Shown in pieces: positions 57,116-64,000 of a stretch of 64,000 nucleotides of DNA. Position numbers and translations under genes: made by a program. This stretch comes from Methylopila sp. Yamaguchi (GTDB lineage Bacteria; Pseudomonadota; Alphaproteobacteria; Rhizobiales; Methylopilaceae), in the NCBI RefSeq assembly GCF_002897035.1, contig NZ_BAUX01000003.1:124001-188000 (forward strand), given 5' to 3'. Position 1 is the first letter of the stretch; every line of letters starts with the position of its first letter. The notes beneath the pieces are model-generated. The model saw nothing but the letters and a program-made list of their open reading frames with translations, did not search any database and had not been told where the DNA came from.

Positions 57116-57448
57116 TCATGCTGCCTTGGCTTGTTCCGTTGACTTGTCACGAACCTTTTGGACGATCGCTTCGGCTTCGCGACCATATTCCTCCATGGTG
57201 CGCTGCATGAAGCTTGACTGCTTTTCGAAGGCTTGGGCGGGATCCTTACAGGTCAGTAGGTTGGAGAGAAACTCCGCCTGCGCCTCCAAGCGTCGGCTCC
57301 CGAAATGCAACGCTTCGATCGTAAACGCAGTGGAAGCCGACAGCATGGATCGCCACGCGCCAAAGGCGAGCTTGGGCGAGAGCATGTCGGCGAAAGGCGG
57401 CGCGGAGCCATTGCTCGCGGTTGAACGGATTGTTTCGCTTGTCGGCAT
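57116..57448 (-). CDS. Phasin-family protein
   Basis: This 110-residue helical protein has phasin features: PKLAFGAWRSMLSASTAFTI, EALHFGSRRLEAQAEFLSNL and CKDPAQAFEKQSSFMQRTME, then EEYGREAEAIVQ. Phasins coat polyhydroxyalkanoate granules. The start is preceded by a perfect AGGAGG, and an FNR-type box lies 70 bases upstream. The next gene upstream on the same strand is PHA synthase, which supports a storage-granule role. Confidence 0.88.
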   Translation of the reverse strand: MPTSETIRSTASNGSAPPFADMLSPKLAFGAWRSMLSASTAFTIEALHFGSRRLEAQAEFLSNLLTCKDPAQAFEKQSSFMQRTMEEYGREAEAIVQKVRDKSTEQAKAA

Positions 57449-57517
57449 ATGAGCCTCCTGTGACGCTCGGCGGATCGCTGAGGGCGCTCATCGTGGGGGC
57501 CTGTCGAAGCGAGGTCT

Positions 57518-57531
57518 TTGATCAGGATCAA
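57518..57531. promoter_or_regulatory. FNR/FixK-type box upstream of the phasin operon
   Basis: ttgat-cagg-atcaa is an exact match to the TTGAT-N4-ATCAA consensus bound by FNR, Anr and FixK-type regulators. Its centre is 76 bases from the phasin ATG; a class II promoter (box at -41.5) would start near 57483 and give a leader of about 35 bases. The site lies in the gap between phaC and the phasin. Confidence 0.75.
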
Positions 57532-57614
57532 GATCGGTTGACCGCCGAGCTTGGCTTCAAGGCGCATCTGGCCGGCAGTGTTGGATAGCTCGCGTCAACC
57601 GAAGCTATTGGGTG

Positions 57615-59435
57615 TCACCGTTCCAGAACGTAGGCCCCAGGCGCCGGCGCAAGGCTTTCCCGCGGCGCGCGCGCAGCCGCGTGCCCAGACGAGTGCGTTT
57701 TCATCCAGTCGGACCAGAGCGGCCACCATGAGCCATCTCTTGCTTCGTGAGACGAGCGCCAGTCATCCGGATCCCGATATGGGTCCTCCCGCGTCGCGGT
57801 GCCGATGCGAGCATAGACGCCTTTATCCTGACCGGGCGCCGAGACCACGCCGCGATTATGGCCACCGGAGACGAGAGCGAACGTGACCTCGGTGTCGGTC
57901 AGGAGATTGATCTTGTAGACCGAACGCCATGGGGCGACGTGATCGCGCTCTGTACCGAGCGCGAAGATCGGCGTGCGGATATCTCCCAAGGCGATTGGCC
58001 GTCCATCGACCGTAAACCGCCCCTCGGCGAGGTCGTTCTGAAGAAAAAGGCCGCGCAAATACTCGCCATGCATGCGGGCGGGCATGCGCGTAGCGTCCGC
58101 ATTCCAAGCCGAGATGTCGGTCATGGGCGTCCGTTCGCCAAGCAGATAGTCTCGGACGACTCGAGACCAGATAAGGTCGTTTGACCGCAACATCTGGAAG
58201 GCGCCCGCCATCTGTCGGGCTTCCAAAACGCCCTCGATCGACATCACGTCCTCAAGGAAGCGGACCTGGGCTTCGTCGATAAACAGCGTCAGTTCGCCCG
58301 CTTCCGTGAAGTCGACCTGGGATGCGATCAACGTAAGCGACGCCAGTCTCTCGTCGCCGTCGCGCGCCATGGCTGCCGCGCCGATGGCGAGCAGCGTTCC
58401 CCCAAGACAATAGCCTGCGGCGTGAACTCTTTCGCCAGGCGCCACGGTGTCGATCGCGTCAAGCGCGGCGGCGAGGCCGAGGCGGAGATAGTCCGCGATC
58501 CCGCGGTTCGCGTCTCCGCCGTCCGGATTGTTCCACGAAATCATGAAGACGGTGAAGCCCGAGCCAACCAGATGACGAACCAGGGAATGGGTCATCGAAA
58601 GGTCGAGGACATAGTATTTCATAATCCACGCCGGAACGATCAGCAGCGGTTCGGCCGCCACTGTGGGCGTCGTCGGCGCATATTGAATGAGTTCAATCAG
58701 TTCGTTTCGAAGGATCACCTCACCCGGGGTGGTTGCGACGTCCCGGCCGACCACAAAGTCTTCCGCCCCCACCGGGGGCTTGCCTGCAACCAGTCTTGAC
58801 CAGTCTTCGTAGAGGTTTTGCAATCCCGCGTGTAGATTTTCACCGCTGCTCTCCAGCGTCGCCTTCAAGACGATCGGATTGGTCGTGACATAATTCGACG
58901 GCGCCGCCATATCGAGAAGCTGACGCGCTGCGAAGGCCACCATCTCCTGGTGATGTGACGACACGCCGGCGACGTCGTTGGTGGCGTTGTGCCACCACTG
59001 CTGCTGAAGCTGGAATGCCTGAAAATAAAAACTGAAGGGCAAACGACGCCATGCAGGGTCGGCGAACCGCCTGTCTTGCGGCAATGGCTGAATACAAAGC
59101 TCAGCGTCCGGATTACTTGCTGATCGTAGCATGAAATCGACTAGCTTCAGCGACTTCCGCAGGGCTTTGTCGACCAGGGCGATCTGCTTGCCAGGCGAGC
59201 CCGAAAGATGGAGGGCCCAGTCGAACCAAGCCTCCGCCAAGCCGGCTGGAGAGAGGCCGCCGGTCAACCGCGCAAGGCCTGCGTTGAGCGAGCGATCGAT
59301 CGTCGCGCCCAACGCCGTCATGACAGGCAAATTTTCGGTCTCCGCGATCCGACGCGTCGGCGGGCTAAGATCCGGCGGCGGGGGCGCTCGGCGCGCGGCC
59401 TTCAAATTCAGCGGAGCAAGCGCGAGGTTTGTCAT
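57615..59435 (-). CDS. phaC: Poly(3-hydroxyalkanoate) synthase
   Basis: This 606-residue protein is of the class I PHA synthase type. The lipase-like box is HAAGYCLGGTLLAIG with catalytic Cys near 340, catalytic Asp in GTERDHVAPWRSVYKI (about 497) and catalytic His in VSGGHNRGVVSAPG (about 525). The N-terminal PhaC domain starts near residue 80, and the first ~45 residues form a Pro-rich extension. It polymerises hydroxyacyl-CoA to PHA granules. An FNR-type box is 45 bases upstream of the ATG, so the start at 59435 is close to the likely transcription start; a Met at residue 39 is an alternative. Confidence 0.95.
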   Translation of the reverse strand: MTNLALAPLNLKAARRAPPPPDLSPPTRRIAETENLPVMTALGATIDRSLNAGLARLTGGLSPAGLAEAWFDWALHLSGSPGKQIALVDKALRKSLKLVDFMLRSASNPDAELCIQPLPQDRRFADPAWRRLPFSFYFQAFQLQQQWWHNATNDVAGVSSHHQEMVAFAARQLLDMAAPSNYVTTNPIVLKATLESSGENLHAGLQNLYEDWSRLVAGKPPVGAEDFVVGRDVATTPGEVILRNELIELIQYAPTTPTVAAEPLLIVPAWIMKYYVLDLSMTHSLVRHLVGSGFTVFMISWNNPDGGDANRGIADYLRLGLAAALDAIDTVAPGERVHAAGYCLGGTLLAIGAAAMARDGDERLASLTLIASQVDFTEAGELTLFIDEAQVRFLEDVMSIEGVLEARQMAGAFQMLRSNDLIWSRVVRDYLLGERTPMTDISAWNADATRMPARMHGEYLRGLFLQNDLAEGRFTVDGRPIALGDIRTPIFALGTERDHVAPWRSVYKINLLTDTEVTFALVSGGHNRGVVSAPGQDKGVYARIGTATREDPYRDPDDWRSSHEARDGSWWPLWSDWMKTHSSGHAAARAPRESLAPAPGAYVLER

Positions 59436-59479
59436 GGGGCCCCCCGTCGCTCATGAACGCAAATGCCGCCGTTTCATCA

Positions 59480-59493
59480 TTGATGTGAATCAA
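59480..59493. promoter_or_regulatory. FNR/FixK-type box upstream of phaC
   Basis: ttgat-gtga-atcaa is an exact TTGAT-N4-ATCAA match with its centre about 51 bases from the phaC ATG. It is the second perfect box in this 2-kb interval, on the upstream side of a gene that would be expected in an oxygen-limited storage response. Confidence 0.75.
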
Positions 59494-59594
59494 CGGCGAG
59501 GCAGAACGCCTGTGTCGGGGAGATATCGTCCGCATCCGGATGTGGTCGGACTTGGCGCCTTAGCCGCTATGCCGCTTTGGGCGTTCCGCGAGTT

Positions 59595-59975
59595 CGCCCC
59601 TGACTTTCTCCGGGGCGTTCCAGCTTCTCCGCACTTCCCCGGAGCCTCAATGTTTGGCCGTCTTCGGCGCCAGACGGGATCATGATGTTGAGCAAGCCTC
59701 AATCGGGAAGGGCGATCCGGGGCGGCGCTCCGCTCACGGCTTCCAGGAAGGAGATCTAGAGGGTGTAACGCTTGCGATAGCCGCCCGATGGGGCCTGGGC
59801 ATGGCCAGAAGCGTCGATCTAACCGCGATCGAAGCTGGCGCGCCTGTCGGAGGCGGCCAGGATCTCGTGAGCGGCGGAAGCGGCCTTGAATTGCTCTTCG
59901 GCCTTCGCGTTGCCCGAATTGAGGTTGGGATGATGTTTTTTCGCGAGCGTTCGGAAGGCCTTCCGAAGTCACGGT
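59595..59975 (-). pseudogene. DnaJ (J-domain protein) remnant with in-frame stops
   Basis: One leftward frame reads KAFRTLAKKHHPNLNSGNAK, then FKAASAAHEILAASDRRASF and DRG, a stop (where relatives have Glu), IDASGHAQAPSGGYRKRYTL, a stop, ISFLEAVSGAPPRIALPD, a stop, and IMIPSGAEDGQTLRLRGSAE. These are the J-domain (with the HPN form of HPD) and the substrate-binding domain of a DnaJ/CbpA-type chaperone, all in one phase, with three in-frame stops. The first J-helix and the C-terminus are missing. It is clearly dead. Confidence 0.85.
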
Positions 59976-60031
59976 GCGTGTCCATTGGGGTCTTGCGCTG
60001 CGATCGAAGGCAGGCCCGAGCGGACACTACA

Positions 60032-60045
60032 TTGAGCGAAATCAA
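60032..60045. promoter_or_regulatory. Near-consensus FNR/FixK-type box upstream of the ATPase
   Basis: ttgag-cgaa-atcaa matches nine of ten fixed positions of TTGAT-N4-ATCAA. It is 81 bases upstream of the ATG at 60126 and would give a leader of about 46 bases from a class II promoter. Weaker than the two perfect boxes but at the matching position. Confidence 0.45.
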
Positions 60046-60125
60046 AGCCGCCCGGTCAGCTTGGTTGCTTTTGGTTTGCTCCGGCGCTGGGGGTGATTCC
60101 GGAGAGCGCACCTGGAAACTTGATC

Positions 60126-62739
60126 ATGGCAGCGTCCATACCGAAGCATTGCGACTTCGCCTCCGATCAGGTGTCCAAGACATCGGCCGCCGCCGAGCCG
60201 GACCCGCCGTTCTGGACGAAGCGCCTCGACAGCACCCTGACGCGGCTGGCCGCAACGGCGTCGGGTCTCTCCACCACCGAGGCAGCGCGTCGTATCGACC
60301 TTTACGGCCCCAACGAGGCGCGCGCTCAGGTTCGCTCGAGGGTCCTCGGCAAGGTGGTGACGCGACTGTCGCAGCCGCTCGTCGCGCTCTTGCTGATTGC
60401 GGGCGTCTTGGCCGGAGCGCTGGGCGATGTTTCGAGCAGCGCGATCATCGCCGGGGTGGTGGTGATGTCGATCACCTTGGAGATCTGGCAGGAGCATAAG
60501 GCGGAGACGGCAGCCGAAGAGCTGAAGAGCTCGGTGGCGCTCAATGCAGCCGTGTTGCGGGATGGAACGCTTCAGCGGATCGCGGTCAACCGTCTCGTTC
60601 CTGGCGACGTGGTCGAGTTGAGGGCTGGCGACCTGACGCCTGCCGACGGCCTCATTATCTCGGCACAAAATATTCTCGTTGATGAGGCGGCGCTAACCGG
60701 CGAGCCATACCCCGTTCACAAGCGTCCTGGCTCAAACATGGCCTCCTCGATCGGGGACGCGGTGAACGCCTTGTTCGCAGGCTCGATCGTAATCAGCGGC
60801 TCTAGCCGGATGGTTGTTGCGAAGACCGGAGCGGCCACCGTCTTCGGCGGAGTCGCCGAGGCCCTTTCGTCCGATGAGCTGCCGACCACCCTCGATCGCG
60901 GGCTCGGCGAGCTTGGGCGTCTCCTCATCAAAATGACGCTGTTCCTCTCGTTTTTCGTAGTCCTCGCGCAGCTGACGGCGCATCGGCCGGCGCTTGAAGC
61001 CTTTTTGTTCGCGCTGGCCCTCGCGGTTGGCTTGACCCCGGAACTGCTGCCGATGGTGACAACCGTCACATTGTCCCGCGGCGCCGTACGAATGGCGAAG
61101 CGCGGCGTCGTCGCAAAAAAGCTGTCCGCGATCCACGACCTTGGAGCGTTGAATGTTCTGTGCACCGATAAGACTGGAACGCTGACGGACGCCAGGGTTG
61201 CGCTTACCTCTTACGTCAACGCGGAAGGCGCTACGAGCGCTGAGGTGCTCGTCCTCGCCGGGCTCAATGCAAGCCTTACGACGGGGGCGCGCTCTCCGCT
61301 TGACGATGCTATCGCGGCGGTTGCGCCACCGCCCACCAATGCATGCCTCATCGCAGAGGCGCCTTTCGATTTCGAACGCCGCCGCGCGTCGGTGCTCGTC
61401 GATCGAACCGGGAACGGATGATTGTCACGAAAGGCGCGCCGGAAGCGATGCTTGACGTCTGCGGACGGATGACGAAAGGAGCGAGCATAATTCCGCTCGA
61501 CGAGCTGGAGCGGAGGCGCATTCTGGCCTTCGTCGAAATGAAGGCGTCCGAGGGACTACGCTGCTTGGCCGTCGCCGTTCGGGCCGCCGACCTCAATGCG
61601 CAAGCGCTCACTACGGACGATGAGCGCGATCTTTTGTTGGCCGGCTTCTGCTTCTTCGCCGACCCCATCAAAGCGTCCGCTGGAAATGCGATCGCGCGGC
61701 TTGCGCAACAGGGTGTGCGCGTCAAAATTCTGTCGGGAGATTCGCCCGCTGTCGTCGCGCATGTGGCGCGAGGGGTTGGCATCGACGCCGCTAGGGTGTT
61801 GACCGGAGCCGAGATCGCGAAAATGTCGGAGTCGGCGTTGGGCGTTATCGTCCAGCAGGTCGATCTGTTCGCCCGGCTCGCGCCCGGCCAAAAAGTCGCG
61901 GTCGTCCGCGCTCTGACAGCGACAGGGTCGACCGTCGGCTTCATGGGCGACGGGATCAACGATGCGGCGGCGATCAAGGTCGCGGACGCCGGCATCTCGG
62001 TTGACAGCGCGACCGATGTCGCCCGCGCCGCCGCTGACTTGATCCTGCTGCAGCCTGATCTCCGCGTGCTGTCGGATGGAGTAGAGGAAGGGCGGCGCAC
62101 CCACGCAAACATCCTGAAATACGTTCGGATGGCGATGGCGTCTAACTTCGGAAACATGGTCTCGATGGCGATTGCCTCGGCCGTCTTGCCCTTCCTTCCA
62201 CTGTCACCGGTCCAAGTTCTGCTGAACAACATGATCTACGACGTCAGTGAAGCGGGCATCCCGTTCGACAGGGTGGATGAGATTGAAACGCGTGAACCTC
62301 ATGTCTGGGACATCAGGCAGATCTATCGCTTCATGCTTGTTATGGGGCCCCTATCGTCGGCGTTCGACATTGCGACCTTCGTCATACTAAGGTCTGCGTT
62401 TAGTGCGGACGTTCTCACTTTCCAGACAGGGTGGTTTTTTGAGTCGACGATCACTCAGATACTCGTGGTTTTGTAATTCGCAGCACCTCGCCTCTTTGGC
62501 TCAGCCGGCCTCATACGATCTTAATCACGACCTCGTCTGGCGCGATCTTGGTGGCTTGCGCGCTCGCGCTGACGCCGATCGGCCACGTTTTCGGCTTCGA
62601 TATGCTGCCGCCGATTATCGTCGTTGCGATGTTGGCGGTCAGTCTTGCGTACCTCGCCGCGGCTGAGCTTGCGAAGATCCAGTTCCGACGGCGGGATTTG
62701 ACGTTTCAACGCGGTGGACTGAACGGCGAAGCCATCTGA
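60126..62739 (+). pseudogene. P3B-type (MgtA-like) cation-translocating P-type ATPase, split by two frameshifts
   Basis: Three consecutive frames join into one protein of about 870 residues. The first (60126-61421) holds the N-terminal domain, the LVDEAALTGEPYPVHKRPGS motif, ALAVGLTPELLPMVTTVTLS and the phosphorylation site LNVLCTDKTGTLTDARV. The second (about 61420-62476) holds MIVTKGAPEAML, VKILSGDSP and GFMGDGINDAAAIKVADAGI. The third (about 62476-62739) holds the last helices (LVACALALTPIGHVFGFDML) and the tail. Each join fits one missing base (near 61418 and 62474). The family pumps Mg2+ inward. Sequencing error is possible, but two independent deletions make a pseudogene likely. Confidence 0.85.
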
Positions 62740-62740
62740 T

Positions 62741-63163
62741 TCATCTGCATTGCTTTAAGCAGCTCTGAAAGACTGGCGCTAGGCTGCTAACGCATTCGGC
62801 GATGCTCTCGTGTGGCCCCGATTTTTGCGCCCCGCACTGAGGGGCGAGCCACGCGCTGCACGACTGCCGGCACCGCTCCTCGATCGCCTTTGCGCGGGCG
62901 CGTTGATCAATTGTGCCCGAATTGAAATCAGCTTGGTTTAAAACCATCAGGATGACAACGATCAGTGCAAGGACGACAAACGCGCTCAGGCCCAGCGCAA
63001 GAACGCCTCTCTTCTGTGGTCTAGGGTCAAGCCCGACGAGCTCTTCCGGACTGGAAGGCATGTCCCGAGAATGGTGTGAACCGCTCTCACCGAACGGAAG
63101 TCCGCTTTCGCCGATAGGCGCGAGGTCCGTCGACTGCGCCGAGGGACCTCGCAGCAGCGACAT
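62741..63163 (-). CDS. Small membrane protein with Cys-rich C-terminal domain, unknown function
   Basis: This 140-residue protein has a disordered polar N-terminus (1-50), one membrane helix (about 54-76, LALGLSAFVVLALIVVILMV) and a C-terminal domain with six Cys: RCRQSCSAWLAPQCGAQK, then ECVSSLAPVFQSCLKQCR. The Cys spacing suggests disulfides or metal binding on the periplasmic side. It begins directly after the Hsp20 stop (no gap), so the two are cotranscribed. I recognise no family. Confidence 0.7.
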   Translation of the reverse strand: MSLLRGPSAQSTDLAPIGESGLPFGESGSHHSRDMPSSPEELVGLDPRPQKRGVLALGLSAFVVLALIVVILMVLNQADFNSGTIDQRARAKAIEERCRQSCSAWLAPQCGAQKSGPHESIAECVSSLAPVFQSCLKQCR

Positions 63164-63658
63164 CTAAGCTTCCGCCTTGATCTCGATCTTTTTCAGCTGC
63201 TTCGCTTCCTTCGTCTTGGGCAGGCGGATTGTCAGGACGCCATGGCGATGGTTGGCCTCGATCTGACCGGCGTCGACGTCGTCCGGGAGCAGGAAGCTTC
63301 GACGAAACGAGCCAAAGGTGCGCTCCGAGATGTGGGCTCCTCCCTCAGTTCTCTCGTTCTCGCGCGATTTCTCGCCCTTAATGACAAGCATGTTGCTCGC
63401 AACCGACACATCAACCTGCGACGGTTCCAGCCCAGGAACTTCCGCCATAACTTTGTATTCGCCATCCGTCTCCACGATGTCGATCGCCGGCGCAAAACCA
63501 TTCTGCACGCCCGCGCGTTCAACGATGCGCTCGATGGCCGGGAGTTCGATCGCGGAGGACATCCTATCGAACAGGCGATCGAAATCCCGCATCAGATGCC
63601 GGCGCACGGGCGCCGAATTGGAATCTGGACTCTGAGTCTCGATGAGTTCCTTTGACAT
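63164..63658 (-). CDS. Hsp20/alpha-crystallin small heat-shock protein
   Basis: This 164-residue holdase chaperone has an alpha-crystallin domain at about 50-155: APAIDIVETDGEYKVMAEVP, GLEPSQVDVSVASNMLVIKG, SERTFGSFRRSFLLPDDVDA and the closing NHRHGVLTIRLPKTKEAK. The N-terminal arm is moderately acidic. The ATG at 63658 follows AGGAG. It is upstream of the Cys-rich membrane gene and downstream of the BON gene on the same strand. Confidence 0.94.
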   Translation of the reverse strand: MSKELIETQSPDSNSAPVRRHLMRDFDRLFDRMSSAIELPAIERIVERAGVQNGFAPAIDIVETDGEYKVMAEVPGLEPSQVDVSVASNMLVIKGEKSRENERTEGGAHISERTFGSFRRSFLLPDDVDAGQIEANHRHGVLTIRLPKTKEAKQLKKIEIKAEA

Positions 63659-63763
63659 GGCGCGCTCCTGCTGTTTGCATTTCGTTGCGCAAATCGCCCG
63701 ATGCCTGCTGCAGTGTGCTCCGGACCACACGGGCGTCATGCGGTCCGGGGCATCCGCGGCGGA

Positions 63764-64000
63764 TTAAGCAGCGACGCTGATGGCGTCGTCGACGGACTTG
63801 ACGCCGGGAGCCGACCAAGCGGCCTGCTCGGCGATGCGGCGCTCCTGCCAGCTGTGGACCCGGCCGGTCAGGCTCACCTTGTCGTTTGCGACGGTGACAT
63901 GGATCGCGGCGGCGTCCAGCGCGGCGTTGCGCTTCAGCGCGTCCTCAATCTTCTTCTGCACGTCAGCGGCCTTTGGTCGGTCCTTGAGCGCGATGGTATT
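63764..64000 (-). CDS. BON-domain protein, C-terminal part (cut by window edge)
   Basis: The frame runs off the right end. Its last ~79 residues read NTIALKDRPKAADVQKKIED, then LKRNAALDAAAIHVTVANDK and VSLTGRVHSWQERRIAEQAA, ending SVDDAISVAA. This is a BON domain (periplasmic/membrane-binding, as in OsmY-like proteins), and the preceding residues suggest another BON domain upstream. The neighbouring gene is Hsp20, and BON proteins are typical companions in stress islands. Confidence 0.88.
   Translation of the reverse strand, partial: NTIALKDRPKAADVQKKIEDALKRNAALDAAAIHVTVANDKVSLTGRVHSWQERRIAEQAAWSAPGVKSVDDAISVAA

Noticed and set aside
49029-64000. Right attachment site (second copy of the tRNA-Met 3' end)
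   Set aside because: I found no direct repeat of the T-arm/acceptor sequence up to 64,000; the site is either outside the window or lost.

Overview
This is GC-rich DNA from an alphaproteobacterium, most likely of the order Hyphomicrobiales (Rhizobiales). The evidence is the gene content: a ChpT-type histidine phosphotransferase, an EipA/DUF1134 envelope protein, an IalB-family protein, a DUF1127 protein, the alphaproteobacterial order of cytochrome aa3 oxidase genes (coxB-coxA-ctaB-coxF-ctaG-coxC-DUF983-surf1), the alphaproteobacterial form of SerC, and TTAA-N7-TTAA (CtrA-type) sites. I cannot name a genus from the sequence alone.

Layout, core part (1-49,000). 1-3,778 is a leftward block (rsmI, yraN, gshB, mepA, and the start of a ComM/YifB gene cut by the window edge). 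A lipoprotein of the LpoA-like penicillin-binding-protein activator type follows, then leftward hemW-rdgB-rph, divergent hrcA, glmM and an outer-membrane barrel. 12.2-16.1 kb is a serine biosynthesis block, serC-sseB-serA, with a probable serC leader RNA. 16.3-25.4 kb is mixed: a secreted histidine phosphatase, a coiled-coil membrane protein, eipA, a YHS protein, cysQ, chpT, LysR/DUF1127, a DUF937 protein and a Kef-type antiporter. 25.6-28.5 kb is pabB-pabA-pabC (p-aminobenzoate for folate). 29.6-36.0 kb is the cytochrome oxidase cluster with its assembly factors, followed by thrC, an M16 peptidase, a GNAT acetyltransferase and a large membrane PAS-GGDEF-EAL protein. 42.5-48.9 kb holds yqgE, a DsbD-alpha-like protein, a Prx5-type peroxiredoxin, rnhA-thrB flanked by two copies of an 85-bp intergenic repeat, ispH and a lipoprotein.

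Layout, accessory part (49,029-64,000). A tRNA-Met(CAT) gene marks the boundary. The reading frame of a truncated tyrosine recombinase ends inside the tRNA, as expected for an element integrated at the tRNA 3' end, but its catalytic Tyr codon reads Asp. Beyond it lies a mosaic of gene fragments (molybdopterin dehydrogenase, zinc alcohol dehydrogenase, aldehyde dehydrogenase, IS3 orfA, DnaJ) mixed with intact genes (homocysteine S-methyltransferase, SAM methyltransferase, AraC regulator, TehA-type transporter).

The right end (55.4-64.0 kb) is a coherent module: zinc alcohol dehydrogenase, a PhoU-like protein, a phasin, PHA synthase, a P3B-type cation ATPase (broken by two apparent single-base deletions), a small Cys-rich membrane protein, Hsp20 and a BON-domain protein. 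Two exact TTGAT-N4-ATCAA boxes (FNR/FixK type) lie upstream of the phasin operon and of phaC, and a 9/10 match lies upstream of the ATPase. I read this as a low-oxygen carbon-storage and stress regulon carried on an eroding tRNA-linked island. This is the most interesting part of the window.
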